From: Tetraselmis striata
Taxonomy: Eukaryota > Chlorophyta > Chlorodendrophyceae > Chlorodendrales > Chlorodendraceae
Length of the DNA: 64,000 bases
Assembly: GCA_006384855.1 (NCBI GenBank)
Contig: VCJN01000625.1
Span: 1 to 64,000 of the forward strand
Direction of reading: 5' to 3'
In this document: positions 29,961 to 41,399 of the stretch, piece by piece
Layout: each line of letters begins with the position of its first letter
Numbering within the stretch: the stretch's first letter is position 1
Notes under the pieces: model-generated
Databases searched by the model: none
What the model was told of the DNA's origin: nothing
What the model saw: the letters and a program-made list of their open reading frames with translations, nothing else
Position numbers and translations under genes: made by a program

Positions 29961-32453
29961 GCCCAGCCAGCCGCCCTCTGCCGCTGCCCTCACCATCTGC
30001 CCGTCGTCAAGCAAGCCGCACTCCTATTTCTCGGCACACGTCAACTGCGGCAGTCTCGCCGTCAGCACCGCTGGATGCAGCCGTCGCCCGCCCTCAACTG
30101 TCGCGACCGCACCGTCGTCGCCGTTGCGCGCCGCCCGGCAGACGCTCCGCAGCACCCCCCGCCGGGTGCTGCTGTCAGCGCCGCCCAGCTGCCTCGCCCC
30201 CGGCTCCCACTCATCTGCCACCAGCATGGGGCAGCCGACTTCCCTTGCCTCCGCGACGTCCGCGCCATGCTACGCAACGCGCCTTGACAGCGCAGCGGGC
30301 GGTAGCTGGCGAGGTTGCTCGGCGGGCGGCATTCCACGGGAAGCTCCAGAGGTGCGCCACGCGCGCCCGCGGACGTGGGTGGGGCTGATATTTCAAGTCA
30401 GGCAGCAGCTGATGTCGCGGTGGTGGCGGCTGGCTCGACTCAAGGGCAGAGGTAACAACAGCGTGCTAGGGCGTGAATGTCGTAGTGTCGTGCTCGTGTA
30501 CAGTTCATCAGCAAAAGTAGTCGTTGCAGGTAAGCGCTGCATGCAGGCAGGGCGGGAAGCTGCAGGGACATGCCGGTACGAGGTATTTAGGGTAACGGTA
30601 AGGCTTCATACCGAGATGAAACTTATTAGTCTATCGTAGCTAAGGATTAATTTCGGCAACGAATGAGGTCATTTTTCCTCATTTTCCTCAGTTTTCCTTC
30701 GCGATGCTGTATCTCAATATACAGCAGCCCACAGAAGTCTTTGCATGTTTTTATGGATATGATTTGGGTTTGGTCGTCCTCTAGTCGGTAAACCCACGCA
30801 TAGTCTACGCCGTTGCAGCCATTGCGAGGATAACCATGAAAGAGCGTGCACATGGTGTGCTAGGGCCAATGCGGCGGCGCGCGTGGCGCGTGCGACGCCT
30901 GTTTTGCGGCACTATTAGTGTAACAAGTGCTGCACGGCCGGGTTGCGAACGGTTTGAGCGCACGGCATGCCGACAGTTGGACATAAAGAACCGTGATTTT
31001 CTTCCACGGTCGCCGAGCTACATGTGTTGGCCACCTACCCCATGCCGCGCGGCGCATGGTTTGGAGTCTATGGTCAGCTAGCGGGCTACATGTGACATTC
31101 GCAAACTGGCCGTTCGCCCTGCAAGAAGCAATAATATTGCAATCACGTTTAATTCATATCATCTCCGCGTTTATCAGATTGGGCTGAAAATTAGTGCGAT
31201 GGAAAGCCGGCGACCTGCGCTTTCCAACGCACTAATTTTCAGCCCAATCTGATAAAACGCCGAAATGTTGTGGCCTGTCAACATGCGCGCAGACCTGTGC
31301 AACAGTGGCGACATTGCTGCTGAGGGGGCCAGCCCGTGCTTAGCCTACGGTGCGGGCAATATAAGCATGCACCTGTGGAATCGAAGGCACTTTATGTGTG
31401 CTACTTTCACCCAGCGAGGCGCGGCCACCGGCGCTTAATTATCTTGCAGCTTGGAAATTTGTGGGATGATTGGCCCCATCACGACGACGGCATTAATTAC
31501 TGGCACACTCACAAGGAAATGCCGTGCATTGCATCAGTAGCGAGCATGGATTGGGCTCAATCTCGGTGGTCTTACAGCGCATGCATACGTCCATTCACCA
31601 CCGGCAGCGCGCGGGCATATGCGAAGGATGGTAGCTACGCCGCCAACAAGTTGCCCCCTATTCATCGCCCGTTTTTTCCGTGGTTTTAGCCATGTGCCAA
31701 GCAATGCCATTCTAAAAGTGCGATAACCGGGAGAAACGGCTGCCTCCTTGGCGTCGGAGGCTTGCATACACTGGATTACAAGGCTCCATGGCCCCGTGGC
31801 CCCATGGCTTGGGCACCGAGGCGAGGATACGCGCGGATTTCTATGTGCAAGAGACTTATGTGGACTGGTGTATATCGGGGTGCTGGGCAAATGCATGCGC
31901 AGCTCGTTCGTCGCACGCGACGACGGATGATTCTATTATCATTGAAATACCGACTATGTGTTCGTACTCGCCGACGAATAATCCTTCTTTATCCTTTCGC
32001 CCCTGAGTTACGGCTGTGTCATCGTCGGGAGTGGCGATACCGTACCCCGTATTTCGTTCCCTGTCCCATCTTCTTGAAGTCCCTTCTTCTAGTCGCTACC
32101 TCCCCACCTCCCCCGCCCCCCGTCTTGTAGTTATGATCGTGCTCTGAGGTTCCGCCAGGCCCCCACGGCCTTCCTCCGTCCCGCCAACATATTGGCCGCG
32201 ATCAACCAGCCCCGAACCCCCGCCGACCGACCGTCGGCATCAGCATTAGCAGGAGCGACCCGCGGCAGTCAGTTGCAGTGGCAAGCTTTGTGACGCACCA
32301 GAGAAGGCTTTCGGTAACGTGGCTGCCCTGGGCGAACTGCGCTGGGACAAGCGGGGCGCCGGTTGCAGGAGGCCGGGGCGAGGCGCGGCGTTATTTCCTC
32401 CCGGCGGCGGCGGCCCTCTAGCCCTGGCTTGTGGCAGCGTAAGGCCAGCCGAG
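29961..32453. other. Region without a supported gene; contains a long hairpin
   Basis: GC-rich open frames at 29.9-30.6 kb occur on both strands and show no domain. From 30.6 kb the composition falls. The only clear structure is the 94-nt inverted repeat at 31167-31260. Nothing is recognised at 31.3-32.4 kb apart from an open frame (31336-31689) without family resemblance. Confidence 0.5.
31167..31260. repeat. Near-perfect 41-bp inverted repeat (long hairpin)
   Basis: Left arm 31167-31207 starts GCGTTTATCAGATTGGGCTG. Right arm 31219-31260 is its reverse complement with a single mismatch and one extra A. The loop is 11 nt (CGGCGACCTGC). Transcribed from either strand it would fold into a roughly 41-bp stem, about the size and near-perfection seen in algal small-RNA precursors. 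A short MITE-like palindromic insertion would look the same. Confidence 0.85.
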
Positions 32454-33790
32454 ATGGCGCCCGCGCAGATGCAGTTCATGATCCCGGTGGAGAGCAAGCA
32501 ACGTCTCATCGGCGAGCTCGGGTAAGAGGCCCGGGTTACCGACCCGGGGGGGGTGGCACCCGACGGCGGGACGGCGCCCTGTTCGATGTGCTCGGCCTGA
32601 CGTGGGGAAGACGTGAGCACGACGTGGGCAGACGTATCGAGCTAGACGTGGACCTGACGTCAGTGTTGGGCCTGACTGGGGCAGGTCTAGCAGAGAGAGG
32701 GGGGAGGTGCCCCTTCAAAAAAGTGCTAGCGCATTATCGCATGCATGGTTTTGTCTCAAACCGCACTGCGGGTCCATTCTCCTGAGACTGCAATAAACAT
32801 CCGATACTTCGCAGCCATGTATTGTTGCTGAAGCATCACCCGTATTTCAATTAGCACTACAGCTTGTCATGCTGATTTTGTGCGGCATACTTCCGCCAAC
32901 GTACGGACATAATCTGATCTCATATGTCCACATGTGGTTTCCCGTCTGCGCAGTGGCTAATCGTCTTCTGTAATTGAAAGTGCGCCATGTTGGCAGCGCT
33001 GTGCCGAATTAAGGCACTCCCTGCCGACGCCCATCGCAGACCGGGGCCCGGGTTGCCCAAGGATAGTGAGAGGCCGGCGGGGCGGATGGTTAAGACTGGC
33101 TAGTTCGGAGTGGGGCATGTAGGGAAAGGGAGGAGAAGGCCAGGAGCAGCCCGGCGCCGCTCCCAACCCACTGCTGCCGCCTACCGGTGCGCTGAAGTGG
33201 CGGTACACAGGGGTAGGGCAGAGGGGGCGGAGGTCAGGGGGAAGGAAGCTGCAGGCCGGGTCTGTGTATGTGTGTGCCTGGAGGAGGCGGTGGCAGTGGC
33301 AGTGTCCGTGTCATGCGGGCAGACCCCGTGAGAGCCTTCCCTGCGCTCGCCCCTGAAAACCCCGTCCCAGGTACTACCCGGACGAGGTGGCGGTGATGGA
33401 CCCCGCGCTGGCCATGTCTGTGCTGAAGCGGGGACTCAAGCGGCCGTGGGGGGGCGCCCCGATGCCGGAGGTGAGTGAGACCCTCCCGGGTCTCCCCCCT
33501 CCCCCTCCACCTCTGCGCTCACATCCAGCCTGGAGGGCTCCTTCGATGAGCGCTCTGCCGGCTGCCGATGCCGATGCTGCCCCTCGCAGAACTGGAAGAG
33601 CAAGTCCCATCAGATGCAGACGGGAAGGGAAGCGGGAGGCGGAAGGGGGAGGCTGGTGACCTGGCTGGTGGTGGCGGTGGGGGCGGCGGCCGCGGGTGTT
33701 GTGTGGTGGCGGGCGGAGGAGGAGGCGCGGCGCAAGGAGGAGGCGAGGAGGAGGGCCTGGGCGCGAGGCAGGGCCAAGCATGGGCGGTGA
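32454..33790 (+). CDS. Small tail-anchored membrane protein, three exons
   Basis: Exons 32454-32521, 33371-33470 and 33590-33790 (68+100+201 nt) join with matching phases into 122 residues and end at TGA 33788-33790. Donors are GTAAGAG and GTGAGTG; acceptors are CCCAG and CGCAG. The N-terminal part (MIPVESKQRLIGELG, YYPDEVAVMDPALAMSV, LKRGLKRPWGGAPMP) is well conserved-looking and soluble. Residues about 77-96 are one hydrophobic segment (LVTWLVVAVGAAAAGVVWW), followed by a charged tail (RAEEEARRKEEARRRAWAR). That layout suggests a protein anchored near its C-terminus. I do not recognise the family. The start is the first ATG of an open frame; a second in-frame ATG lies six codons on. Confidence 0.6.
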
Positions 33791-34615
33791 GGGGCAGCCA
33801 GGAGCCATGGCCATTGTCATTGAGGCGGACGGATGGATGGAGCAGCGGCGGTCCTTCCGCGACACCCGAGTAGGGATGCCGGCACAAGCTCAGGCGAGGC
33901 TGGCTTGTTGGGTGTTACCACCCTCCGCTTGTTCTCCTTGTGAAATTGAGACATCGAAATAAGTTGGAACATCCTGACTCTCCGCCGCTGAAGCCGTGTT
34001 GCTCTCAGACCCTTCCTGAGGCTGCACGTGGTGGCTTGCTGACTGCCGGCCAGCGCCGGTGATCCTCCTCCTCCCCCTCCTCTCTGAGGCCTGGCGTTCC
34101 GACATACCCTGCCTGCAACGACCGGCCGGCCTCTTGCATCCATGTGACGACACGACAGCCTCCTGCCAGCGCTGGCGCTGCGCTGGCCCTGCCGCCCCAC
34201 CCCGGCATTATTACATCGATGCATAACAAAGTTTGTGGCAGAGCTGGTGGTGGCTTTGGCGTCCCCGTGCCACCACCACAGCGGCAGTTTCCAGCAGCGA
34301 GGATCGCAGGATGACCCAGTTAATGCATGTCACCATGCAGCCATTGTTCCTACTCGTACATGCTGCTGATGATGATGGCGATACCAGGAAGGAATGGTGG
34401 TACCGATTCCCGCGAGCCGCTTTCCGTGGTTGCAACAGGCGGGCTTTGGCCTGCGGCCTCCTCCATGTTATTGTGTCGCTCGTGGCACTTATTTCTATTC
34501 TTACACGGAATGTCGGTAGCAGCAGCAAGTGCGCGCTCTACTCAGTATATGTACATGTACTATCATAACCGCGACCGCGACCAATAAATTTATACGTATA
34601 TATATCTATATATCT

Positions 34616-34662
<47 letters not shown>

Positions 34663-36407
34663 CAACAGATCTAGAGGAGGGTAGCTGATGCCGGCCAGGA
34701 ATATCAGCTCAGGAACTGGCACCGCGACAATGAATACACAAAATGTCTTTTTTGTCCATTTGGTCGATGTACTAGCTGTTAACGTATAGTTCTGCTCAAC
34801 TGTCAGCTTTTCACACGACCTCTACAGTCGTGTTTGCAAGCATTTCGTGCGTAGTCCTTCCAATATTCCGAATACTGACGTGACTAAGATAAGAGTTCAT
34901 TATGGGGCCGCAAGTTGTACCCGCCGCACCGGAGTACTGAGTGATATATCTTGCGAAGATATAATACACGGATATAAAACATAACTATAAACGTATGAAC
35001 TGCTACCCAATTACCCATACACTTCTCCAGAGCGACTGGTTTCAGAAAAATAGAACAGTCTCCCCATTTTTTTATTCGCCCGCGAGACTGGGCTGGCACG
35101 ATGAATAAGGGTCCGCATCAAAGACCAATCAAAGATCATATTGCACCAATGCATCAGACATTAGACATCGGACACACCCCTCCGAAGACATGGCACCCAT
35201 ACGGCGGTTGTCATGTTGTGAGACATGTGATTTGGCATGTCGGGTGCTTGTCAGAATCAAATGGATCTTGGCATCTTGCATGCTGTGGGTTGGAAACGAT
35301 AATTGAGACAAGTGGCCGTCAGCACGAGGATATCCGCCCGTAGGCGCGTCCCCTGGGGACGATATGTTGGGTGAGCACATTCCACATCATTTACGATTCC
35401 TAGAGCTCACGTACTGCTATGAATAAGGGTATATTAGTATTTAAAATCTGAAATTTCTTACTACAACTTTCTTCTCGCTCAGTATTTGATGCTAAATAAC
35501 AGGCCAGCTTTCTTACGGCCCGGCGGCACAAAGGCTATATTAATATCGATTGTATTGCATAGCTACCTGTACGGCTGTACCTGTACGGCTGTACCTGTAA
35601 GGCTGCTGGAAACAGGCCGCGGCTATACCCCTGTGTGCGCGATTGATATCTCGTTTGTGTATCCCGTATAGTATAAATATAATATAATAATAAGTGGTTG
35701 TATTTTAAATACAGTCTCTGAAGACACTCTTAATATTTCTCTGACTGCCCCTAGAGGCCTGGACGATCAGGAAGTATCCAGATCTGTACTCCGGGTAGTC
35801 ATAGCTGATGACCAACTAGAGCGACAATTCCTGCTCCGCCCGCCGCCGCCGCCGCGCTGCTCGCCGATAACTTCAACGACGGCAGCCACCGGACGGGCGC
35901 TGCTGTGAAGGCGCAGACCACGGGCCGCCAAGAGCAGCGCCACTACCGGCCTGCAACGACCGTGCGCGCAGTCACCCGCAGCATACGACGCACGCACGCG
36001 CGTGGACGGAGCTCACTTGGTCGTAGCCGGCGGCACTTGCCGGTCGCCGCCGTGTCGCACCAAAACCACACGCCCCTTGCACTGGCGTGCAGACCCGAAC
36101 GGAGGCAGCCACCCGCAGGCGATCCGCGGACCGATGATTTATCCTGCGGGGGCGGCAGCTGGCGGTTGCCGAGGCTGAGACGCAGATCGGCTACATTCTG
36201 CGCCGGAAACCGCGGCGAAGCACGCGCCACTTCGAGCTCTGACATGCCTTGAAGGAGGCTTCCGAGGCAGACTGGCCAGAAGACGAGGGGGACAGGCGAA
36301 TTCCCAACCCGCGACACGATGCCCCGACAAGGGTCGTAGCCGGGGCTGGCTCTGAATGCTAGACTCTAGCTTGGGCTCCACCTTGGCACAGGGTGACGGG
36401 TGACGGC
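33791..36407. other. Intergenic region with AT microsatellite
   Basis: No gene is supported. It holds the (TA)n tract at 34609-34658 and AT-rich sequence to 35.8 kb. At 35.8-36.3 kb a GC-rich stretch has open frames on both strands; it may be the 5' region or an upstream exon of the glycosyltransferase-like gene. Confidence 0.5.
34609..34658 (+). repeat. (TA)n microsatellite
   Basis: An almost uninterrupted TA dinucleotide tract of about 50 bp inside a larger AT-rich stretch. Confidence 0.9.
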
Positions 36408-37292
36408 ATGGCGCTGAGCGAGGACGACATCACGTGCATCGTGTCGACTTCTCCCACAAAGATGTCCGCGGAGGACCAGCTCGACATGATCCACCACACC
36501 GTGCGCAGCATTCGGCAGCACGTGGGCGTGCGCGTCCCGTTGGTGGTGGTTTGTGACAACCATAAGGCGCCGCAAGGGGAGGACACCCGGCAGGACAAGC
36601 GGGGGCGCGTGGGCGCCGGCGTGGCCGCGGAGTACGCGCGCTTCAAGCAGCTGCTGGCGGCGGAGAGCGCGCTGGGCACCGTGCTGGAGCTGCAGCGGCA
36701 CTGCGGCTTCGGGCATGCCATCGGCATCGCGATGGAGCGCTGCGCCACCACCTCCCACGTGCTCGTGGTGCAGCACGACTTTATGTTCAACGACCCCGTG
36801 CGCCTGGACGTGGTCGCGGCCGCGCTCAGCAGCGGCGTGTTCCGCTACGTGGTGTTCCCGTGCGGGCAGAAGATGGTCAAGATGGCGCTGCACACCAACC
36901 GCCCGCACGAGAACCGGCCCTTCCGGCCCGACGGGATTTGCGTGCTCCCCTTCCACGCGTACCACGACAAGAACCACGTCATCGCGCGGGAGGTCTACCT
37001 GCGGGAGGTGCTGCCCCACGTGCGGCTGGGCCAGTTCCCGGAGGACGTGCTCAACCAGCGCATGGCGGCCCGCAACCCCGACTGGCACCGCGACTTCGGC
37101 ATAGGGCTGTACTACGACCCCCGGCAGCCGCGCGGGGCGATCACGCACCTCCGCGGGCGGCAGTCCACGCACGGCGACTTCATGCGCATGCGCGTGCACA
37201 AGGCCCTGCGCAGCCTCCCCGCCGACACCCAGGACGGCGAGGCACAACGCCTCGCACTGCCCAATGCTGAATGCGGTGCCAGCGTGTGCTGA
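36408..37292 (+). CDS. Glycosyltransferase-like protein (GT-A type), single exon
   Basis: 294 residues from ATG 36408. The frame extends a little upstream without an ATG, and a possible acceptor (GGCACAG) sits at 36390, so a 5' exon is possible. The opening ITCIVSTSPTK and HHTVRSIRQHVGVRVPLVVVCDNH fit a Rossmann-type nucleotide-sugar fold. LVVQHDFMFNDP (residues about 119-130) lies where GT-A enzymes have their DxD-like metal site. FPEDVLNQRMAARN and the conserved HLRGRQS follow. No signal peptide or membrane segment is seen. Donor sugar and acceptor cannot be told. Strong third-position GC keeps a long mirror frame open on the other strand; the plus frame is preferred because it shows the fold. 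Confidence 0.6.
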   Translation: MALSEDDITCIVSTSPTKMSAEDQLDMIHHTVRSIRQHVGVRVPLVVVCDNHKAPQGEDTRQDKRGRVGAGVAAEYARFKQLLAAESALGTVLELQRHCGFGHAIGIAMERCATTSHVLVVQHDFMFNDPVRLDVVAAALSSGVFRYVVFPCGQKMVKMALHTNRPHENRPFRPDGICVLPFHAYHDKNHVIAREVYLREVLPHVRLGQFPEDVLNQRMAARNPDWHRDFGIGLYYDPRQPRGAITHLRGRQSTHGDFMRMRVHKALRSLPADTQDGEAQRLALPNAECGASVC

Positions 37293-37694
37293 CGTAGGAC
37301 TTATCATCCTGGGCCCGGCCTTAATCCTTACTTGCCTTCCTGGCGGCCACTGAATTTATTCCCGGCTCCTCCATGTACGGAATATTCAAAATTCGAATTT
37401 AAAACTTACATTTTTACGTTATTTGTTTGAAATGAGGGCAATGGACATTTGCTGACCCGGAGGGGTCCCCCTGCATGGGTGGACCAGTCACGGGAAGCCT
37501 TTGGGTGCACTTACAAGCAGCAGGGGAGCAGGAGGAATGGGTGCCCCCCCCCCCCCCCCCCCCCTCCGCAGCCCTCAAATGGTGACGGCGCAACAGCGCC
37601 GCATCTGTTAGAATCAGAGCGATTAACACGGGAAGGCCTCTCTTCGCATCAGCCAGGTTGACGCAGTCTGCTGATGGGGCCAGCAGCGCCGCCC
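37293..37694. other. Short intergenic region
   Basis: Separates two convergent genes. It contains a poly-C run at about 37545-37564 and no gene. Poly(A) signals could not be assigned. Confidence 0.6.
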
Positions 37695-40511
37695 TCAGCG
37701 GGTGGTGCGCTTGGGGTAGCGCGAGTTGCGCTTGGGGATCTTCTTCTTCTTCTCCTTGTGCACCCTGCCGGCCGGCTCGCCGCCGTCGGTGGCTGCCTCG
37801 GACTGGCTGCGGCTCGCAGAGCCACCCAGCGTCCAGACGTGCATCCCTTTCGCGGCGCCGACGACCAGTGTCTCGCCATGAAACTGAAGGAAACGGAAAG
37901 AGGACGCCAAGAGAGGGTGGTCACTCTGATAATCCGCTGAACAAAGGGGCACTACAGGGGGGCGCTGTGCGACTGGCTGCATTGCAGCCCGAAGGGTCCA
38001 CCGTACCTGGAAACACTGCACCTCGCTGCCTGCGCCAAAGGTCTTGACGGGTTTGGGCCAGGGCGCCGACCGCAGGCCGGACGACAGCGCGCGGATGTCG
38101 TACATGTGGACTGTGGGGCTGCCGCTCACGGCGGACAGCAGCTTCCAGTCGTCCATTTGGAGCCCCGTCACCTACATGAGCGCCACCACGCGGCTGTCAT
38201 CTCTCACAGCTCACTGCGTATACATAGAATGACAGGGGAGCCCCAACGGATACACCAGGTCATGGCGGACTCCCGAACAAGATTCCGACGGGAACCGCAA
38301 CGGGCATCTCTACCGTGCCCATTATTACTCGCTGCAATAGCAACGCCGGGTGCCCATGTTTGGGACGGGGTGATGCCCCGTAGGTTCCTCATACGACCTC
38401 CGGGCATGTCTCGCTTGCCCATACAGTATCATGACGCGTGGGTCGGCATGGAATTGAGCCTGAACAAGAGAATGTGCACCGTGCAGCACCCACCAGTGCT
38501 GGACCAGCGGCGCACCTGCTGGGCGTCCGCCAGCTGCAGGTGGAATGTGCGTGCGGCGGAGCGAAGGTCCCAAAGCGAGATCATGCCTGCGTTGCCCGCA
38601 GCCACCGATGACTGCCACTGCGACAGCGCGGTGTAGGGGCTCATGCCACATGACTCGTACCTGTCCAGCCGGGGGGCAAACCCGCCTTGCTGTCAGCGCG
38701 GTGACACCACACATGTGGCAGCGGATGGGAGGGTGGGGGTGGGTGGCTGGGTGGGGGGTGTCGGGGGTAGATACCCTTCGATCATCTCAAACAGGATCCC
38801 ATCACTGGGGTCGTCGCCAAGCAGGCTAGACAGCTGGAGCACCTGCTGCGCCGTGGTGATGTCCCTGCGGTGGCGCAGGCAGTGGCAATGCCATCAGCCC
38901 ATGAGGTGAGACAGCGAGCGCTCCCTCCCTATCCAAAACTCTGCCTATCTCCCAAATTGCGAAATGGTGAGAGGACATGTGAGAGCTCGGAAGGTGGGCA
39001 CGCAGTCGGGGCAACAGCCGTGTACCAAACGTCCAGGCTCCAGCCAGCGGAGGTCAGCCGGTTCTGCATCTCATCCACCGCCATGGCGTTGATCTTGGTA
39101 TCGCTTTCCAGCGTGACCACCGGCGCGGAGTGCTGCGGGTCCCAGATGCAGATGCTGCCATCCTCGGAGGAGGACAGCGGCATGCCGTTGAGCAGGTGCA
39201 CGTCTGTCACGGGCCCCTGGTGCCCCCGCACTGTCCGCACCGGCTTCAGGTCGTCCATGCCTGCAGCGGCGACAACAGCCAGGATAAACAGACGGCGCTT
39301 TTGGGCGGCAGCCTGCTGTGAGAGAGGTATCGATGGGGATTGTTTCTGTGCAGAAGTCTCCGATACTGCGGATAAGTTGTCCCTAGCGGCACACCGAATC
39401 GACTCACCGATAGAGGATAAGGTATATGTGTATCAGCTGGGTCTCACCCACATGGAAGAAAGTACATGCAGTAAATACGGATGGGAAGGTGCGCCCGGGT
39501 ATCGCAACGTGTTTTATCTCAGCCAGTACAGGAGCAGGCACTTATATAGGCTCTGTCCATGGGGAAAAAAGGGGGGGGGGCAGTGGAGACTGTGCTGAAG
39601 TTCCTGCAGGGCACGCACCCCAAATGCGCACAGTGCTCTGGGCGCATCCGGAGACAATCCAGTCATCATCAGCAGCCACGCAGGTGACGTCGGCCGAGTG
39701 GCCCTGCAGCTTGCTGATCCGCCGCCCCGTGGCATGGCTCCAGATGCGCAGCGAGGAGCCCTGCGCGCTGATGACCTTGGAGCTGTCCACCTGGCGGGCA
39801 CAACCGGGGCGTCAGACGGCGCCAGGCAGCCGCATGGTGGGTAGAGGGAATGATCGGAGTCACTGAGGCAGTTGCTCACCCGTAGACAGCTAGCACCCGC
39901 GATGTCAAACATGCTCTCTGTCTCCGGGCCCTCCAGCCAGCGTGAAGCGCGAAGATCGCTGCGCCGACACACGCGCTTCACGGTGGCGGTGTCCCAGTTG
40001 TCCTCTGGCGGCTTTCCTGTGCGCAGCGTGCGGATGAGGCCGGAGGTTAGCAAGCGCAGCGCCCCAGTACGGCTGCGCTGCTGACTTGGCCATCTGTATG
40101 CTCTCTTGCAAGTGGACAGCAATGCCACAAAACGTCCCATGCCGCAGCTCGTACCAAAGAGGGCACGGTGGCAGCTATCCCAGACATTGTTCACTGCGAT
40201 CAGGTCCCTGTGCCACGAGCTGGTCCGGCTCAGCATGCACAGCTCTCGGGTGCCTGCACATTCATGCCGGGGTGGTGTTATCACCTAGCACCAGTCCCAT
40301 CCAGAAACAGCATCGCTGGCAGTGCCGGGAGGCAGAGCATGGATAGGGGGATACAAAGGGGGCGGGGACGGGTACCCAGGGCGCCAACAATGATGTTCCA
40401 GCACTCGGCTGGGAGCTCTGGCACCGCGCAGGGCGCGCTGGTCCCTGGCTTTGGCTCCTCAATGGCTGTCTCTGACACCTGAGCCATCCCGCAATCGCAG
40501 GGTCAGCCGAC

Positions 40512-40543
<32 letters not shown>

Positions 40544-41399
40544 CTCTTCCTGCGAGCAGGTGCTATCGCTTGCTCACTAGCCCCCCCCCCCCCCCCCCGC
40601 CCCCCGCCCCCCTTTCCTGCGAGCACGTGCTATCGCTTGCTCACTAGCCCCCCACCCCTTGGGCGACGCTGCTCACCTCTGTGACTTCCAGTGACAGCGC
40701 GCTCATCTCCACCTCCAGATTGCTGTCTGCCCTGTCCGGCTCCGAGTGCTTGCACGCCTTCCTAGGAACCTCCCTGCTTGTGCCGCCAGTCACCCGGAGA
40801 GCGTGAGCGCGCGCTTGTATGCCAGGCGCTAGTGGACCGGGGGGGGGGAGGGGGGTAGCGGCTGCAGGCATAAGGAGGCCACACACCAGACAATGACACC
40901 GTTCTGCTTGAAGTATAGCACCGTGTGGAAGGGGATTTTCTGTGAGGGGTACTTGGCTTGGAAATCTTCGACACTGAGCTCCAGCGCGTGCTCCTGCTGG
41001 CGCTCGCTCCACGCCTCCTTGCCGCTCTTCCTCTGCCCCGTCTTCACAGTCTCGATAAACCCGACCTGCGCAAGCAACTCGGTGTGCTCAGAGCGGGGCG
41101 GCGACAGGTAGGGGCACCGCAGCGCGCAGCTGGAAACTTGCGCTCCGCACCTGAAACTCCGAGCTGTCCAAGGCGACGTCGTACATAATTCTGGACCAGA
41201 ATTTCTTTGCAGAGGGGGTCTTCCCGTCAACCCCGTGGCCGCCGCTCGGCGGAGAGGTGCCCAGCAGGGCGGGGTGGGCACCCGAGCCCCAGGACCCGGG
41301 CGAGCTCCCGGCCAGCGGCGTGCTTCCCGTCGGACTGGAGCCCATCATTCCGTAGTGCTCTGCCCCAGCGTCGCAGGTAGGAGGTCCCCCGTGCGTCAT
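37695..41399 (-). CDS. F-box and WD40-repeat protein (SCF ubiquitin-ligase adaptor type)
   Basis: Eleven minus-strand exons join in phase: 41151-41399, 40886-41065, 40677-40769, 40376-40478, 39880-40253, 39619-39790, 39026-39260, 38775-38864, 38516-38660, 38007-38171 and 37695-37883. They give 664 residues. The first 83 residues are Gly/Ser/Pro-rich, then there is a conserved region (SQKIPFHTVLYFKQNGVIVW). The F-box starts at about residue 195 (ELPAECWNIIVGAL, then ELCMLSRTSSWHRDLI across an intron). WD repeats follow (SSLRIWSHATGR, GHSADVTCVAADDDWIVSG, GHQGPVTDVHLL, GSICIWDPQ, GMISLWDLRSA, TVHMYDIRAL, MHVWTLGGS). It ends in a basic, NLS-like tail (KEKKKKIPKRNSRYPKR). Such proteins recruit substrates to SCF E3 ligases. 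A start 19 codons further upstream (41456) is also possible. Confidence 0.85.
40513..40541 (+). repeat. 29-base poly-C tract in an intron of the F-box/WD40 gene
   Basis: Uninterrupted C run in the intron upstream of the F-box exon, with a second C-rich run at 40581-40610. Between and after them a TGCTATCGCTTGCTCACTAG block is duplicated (about 40560-40580 and 40629-40648). In the gene's sense these are poly-G tracts, opposite to the usual poly-C pattern here. Confidence 0.85.

Noticed and set aside
30124-30639. 171-codon plus-strand frame
   Set aside because: No domain, Arg/Ser/Ala-rich, overlaps equally open minus-strand frames next to the ankyrin-like remnant.
36366-37307. 313-codon minus-strand open frame
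   Set aside because: Mirror frame of the glycosyltransferase-like gene caused by very high third-position GC. It is His/Ala/Val/Leu-rich, has no domain, and the plus frame shows a coherent fold pattern.
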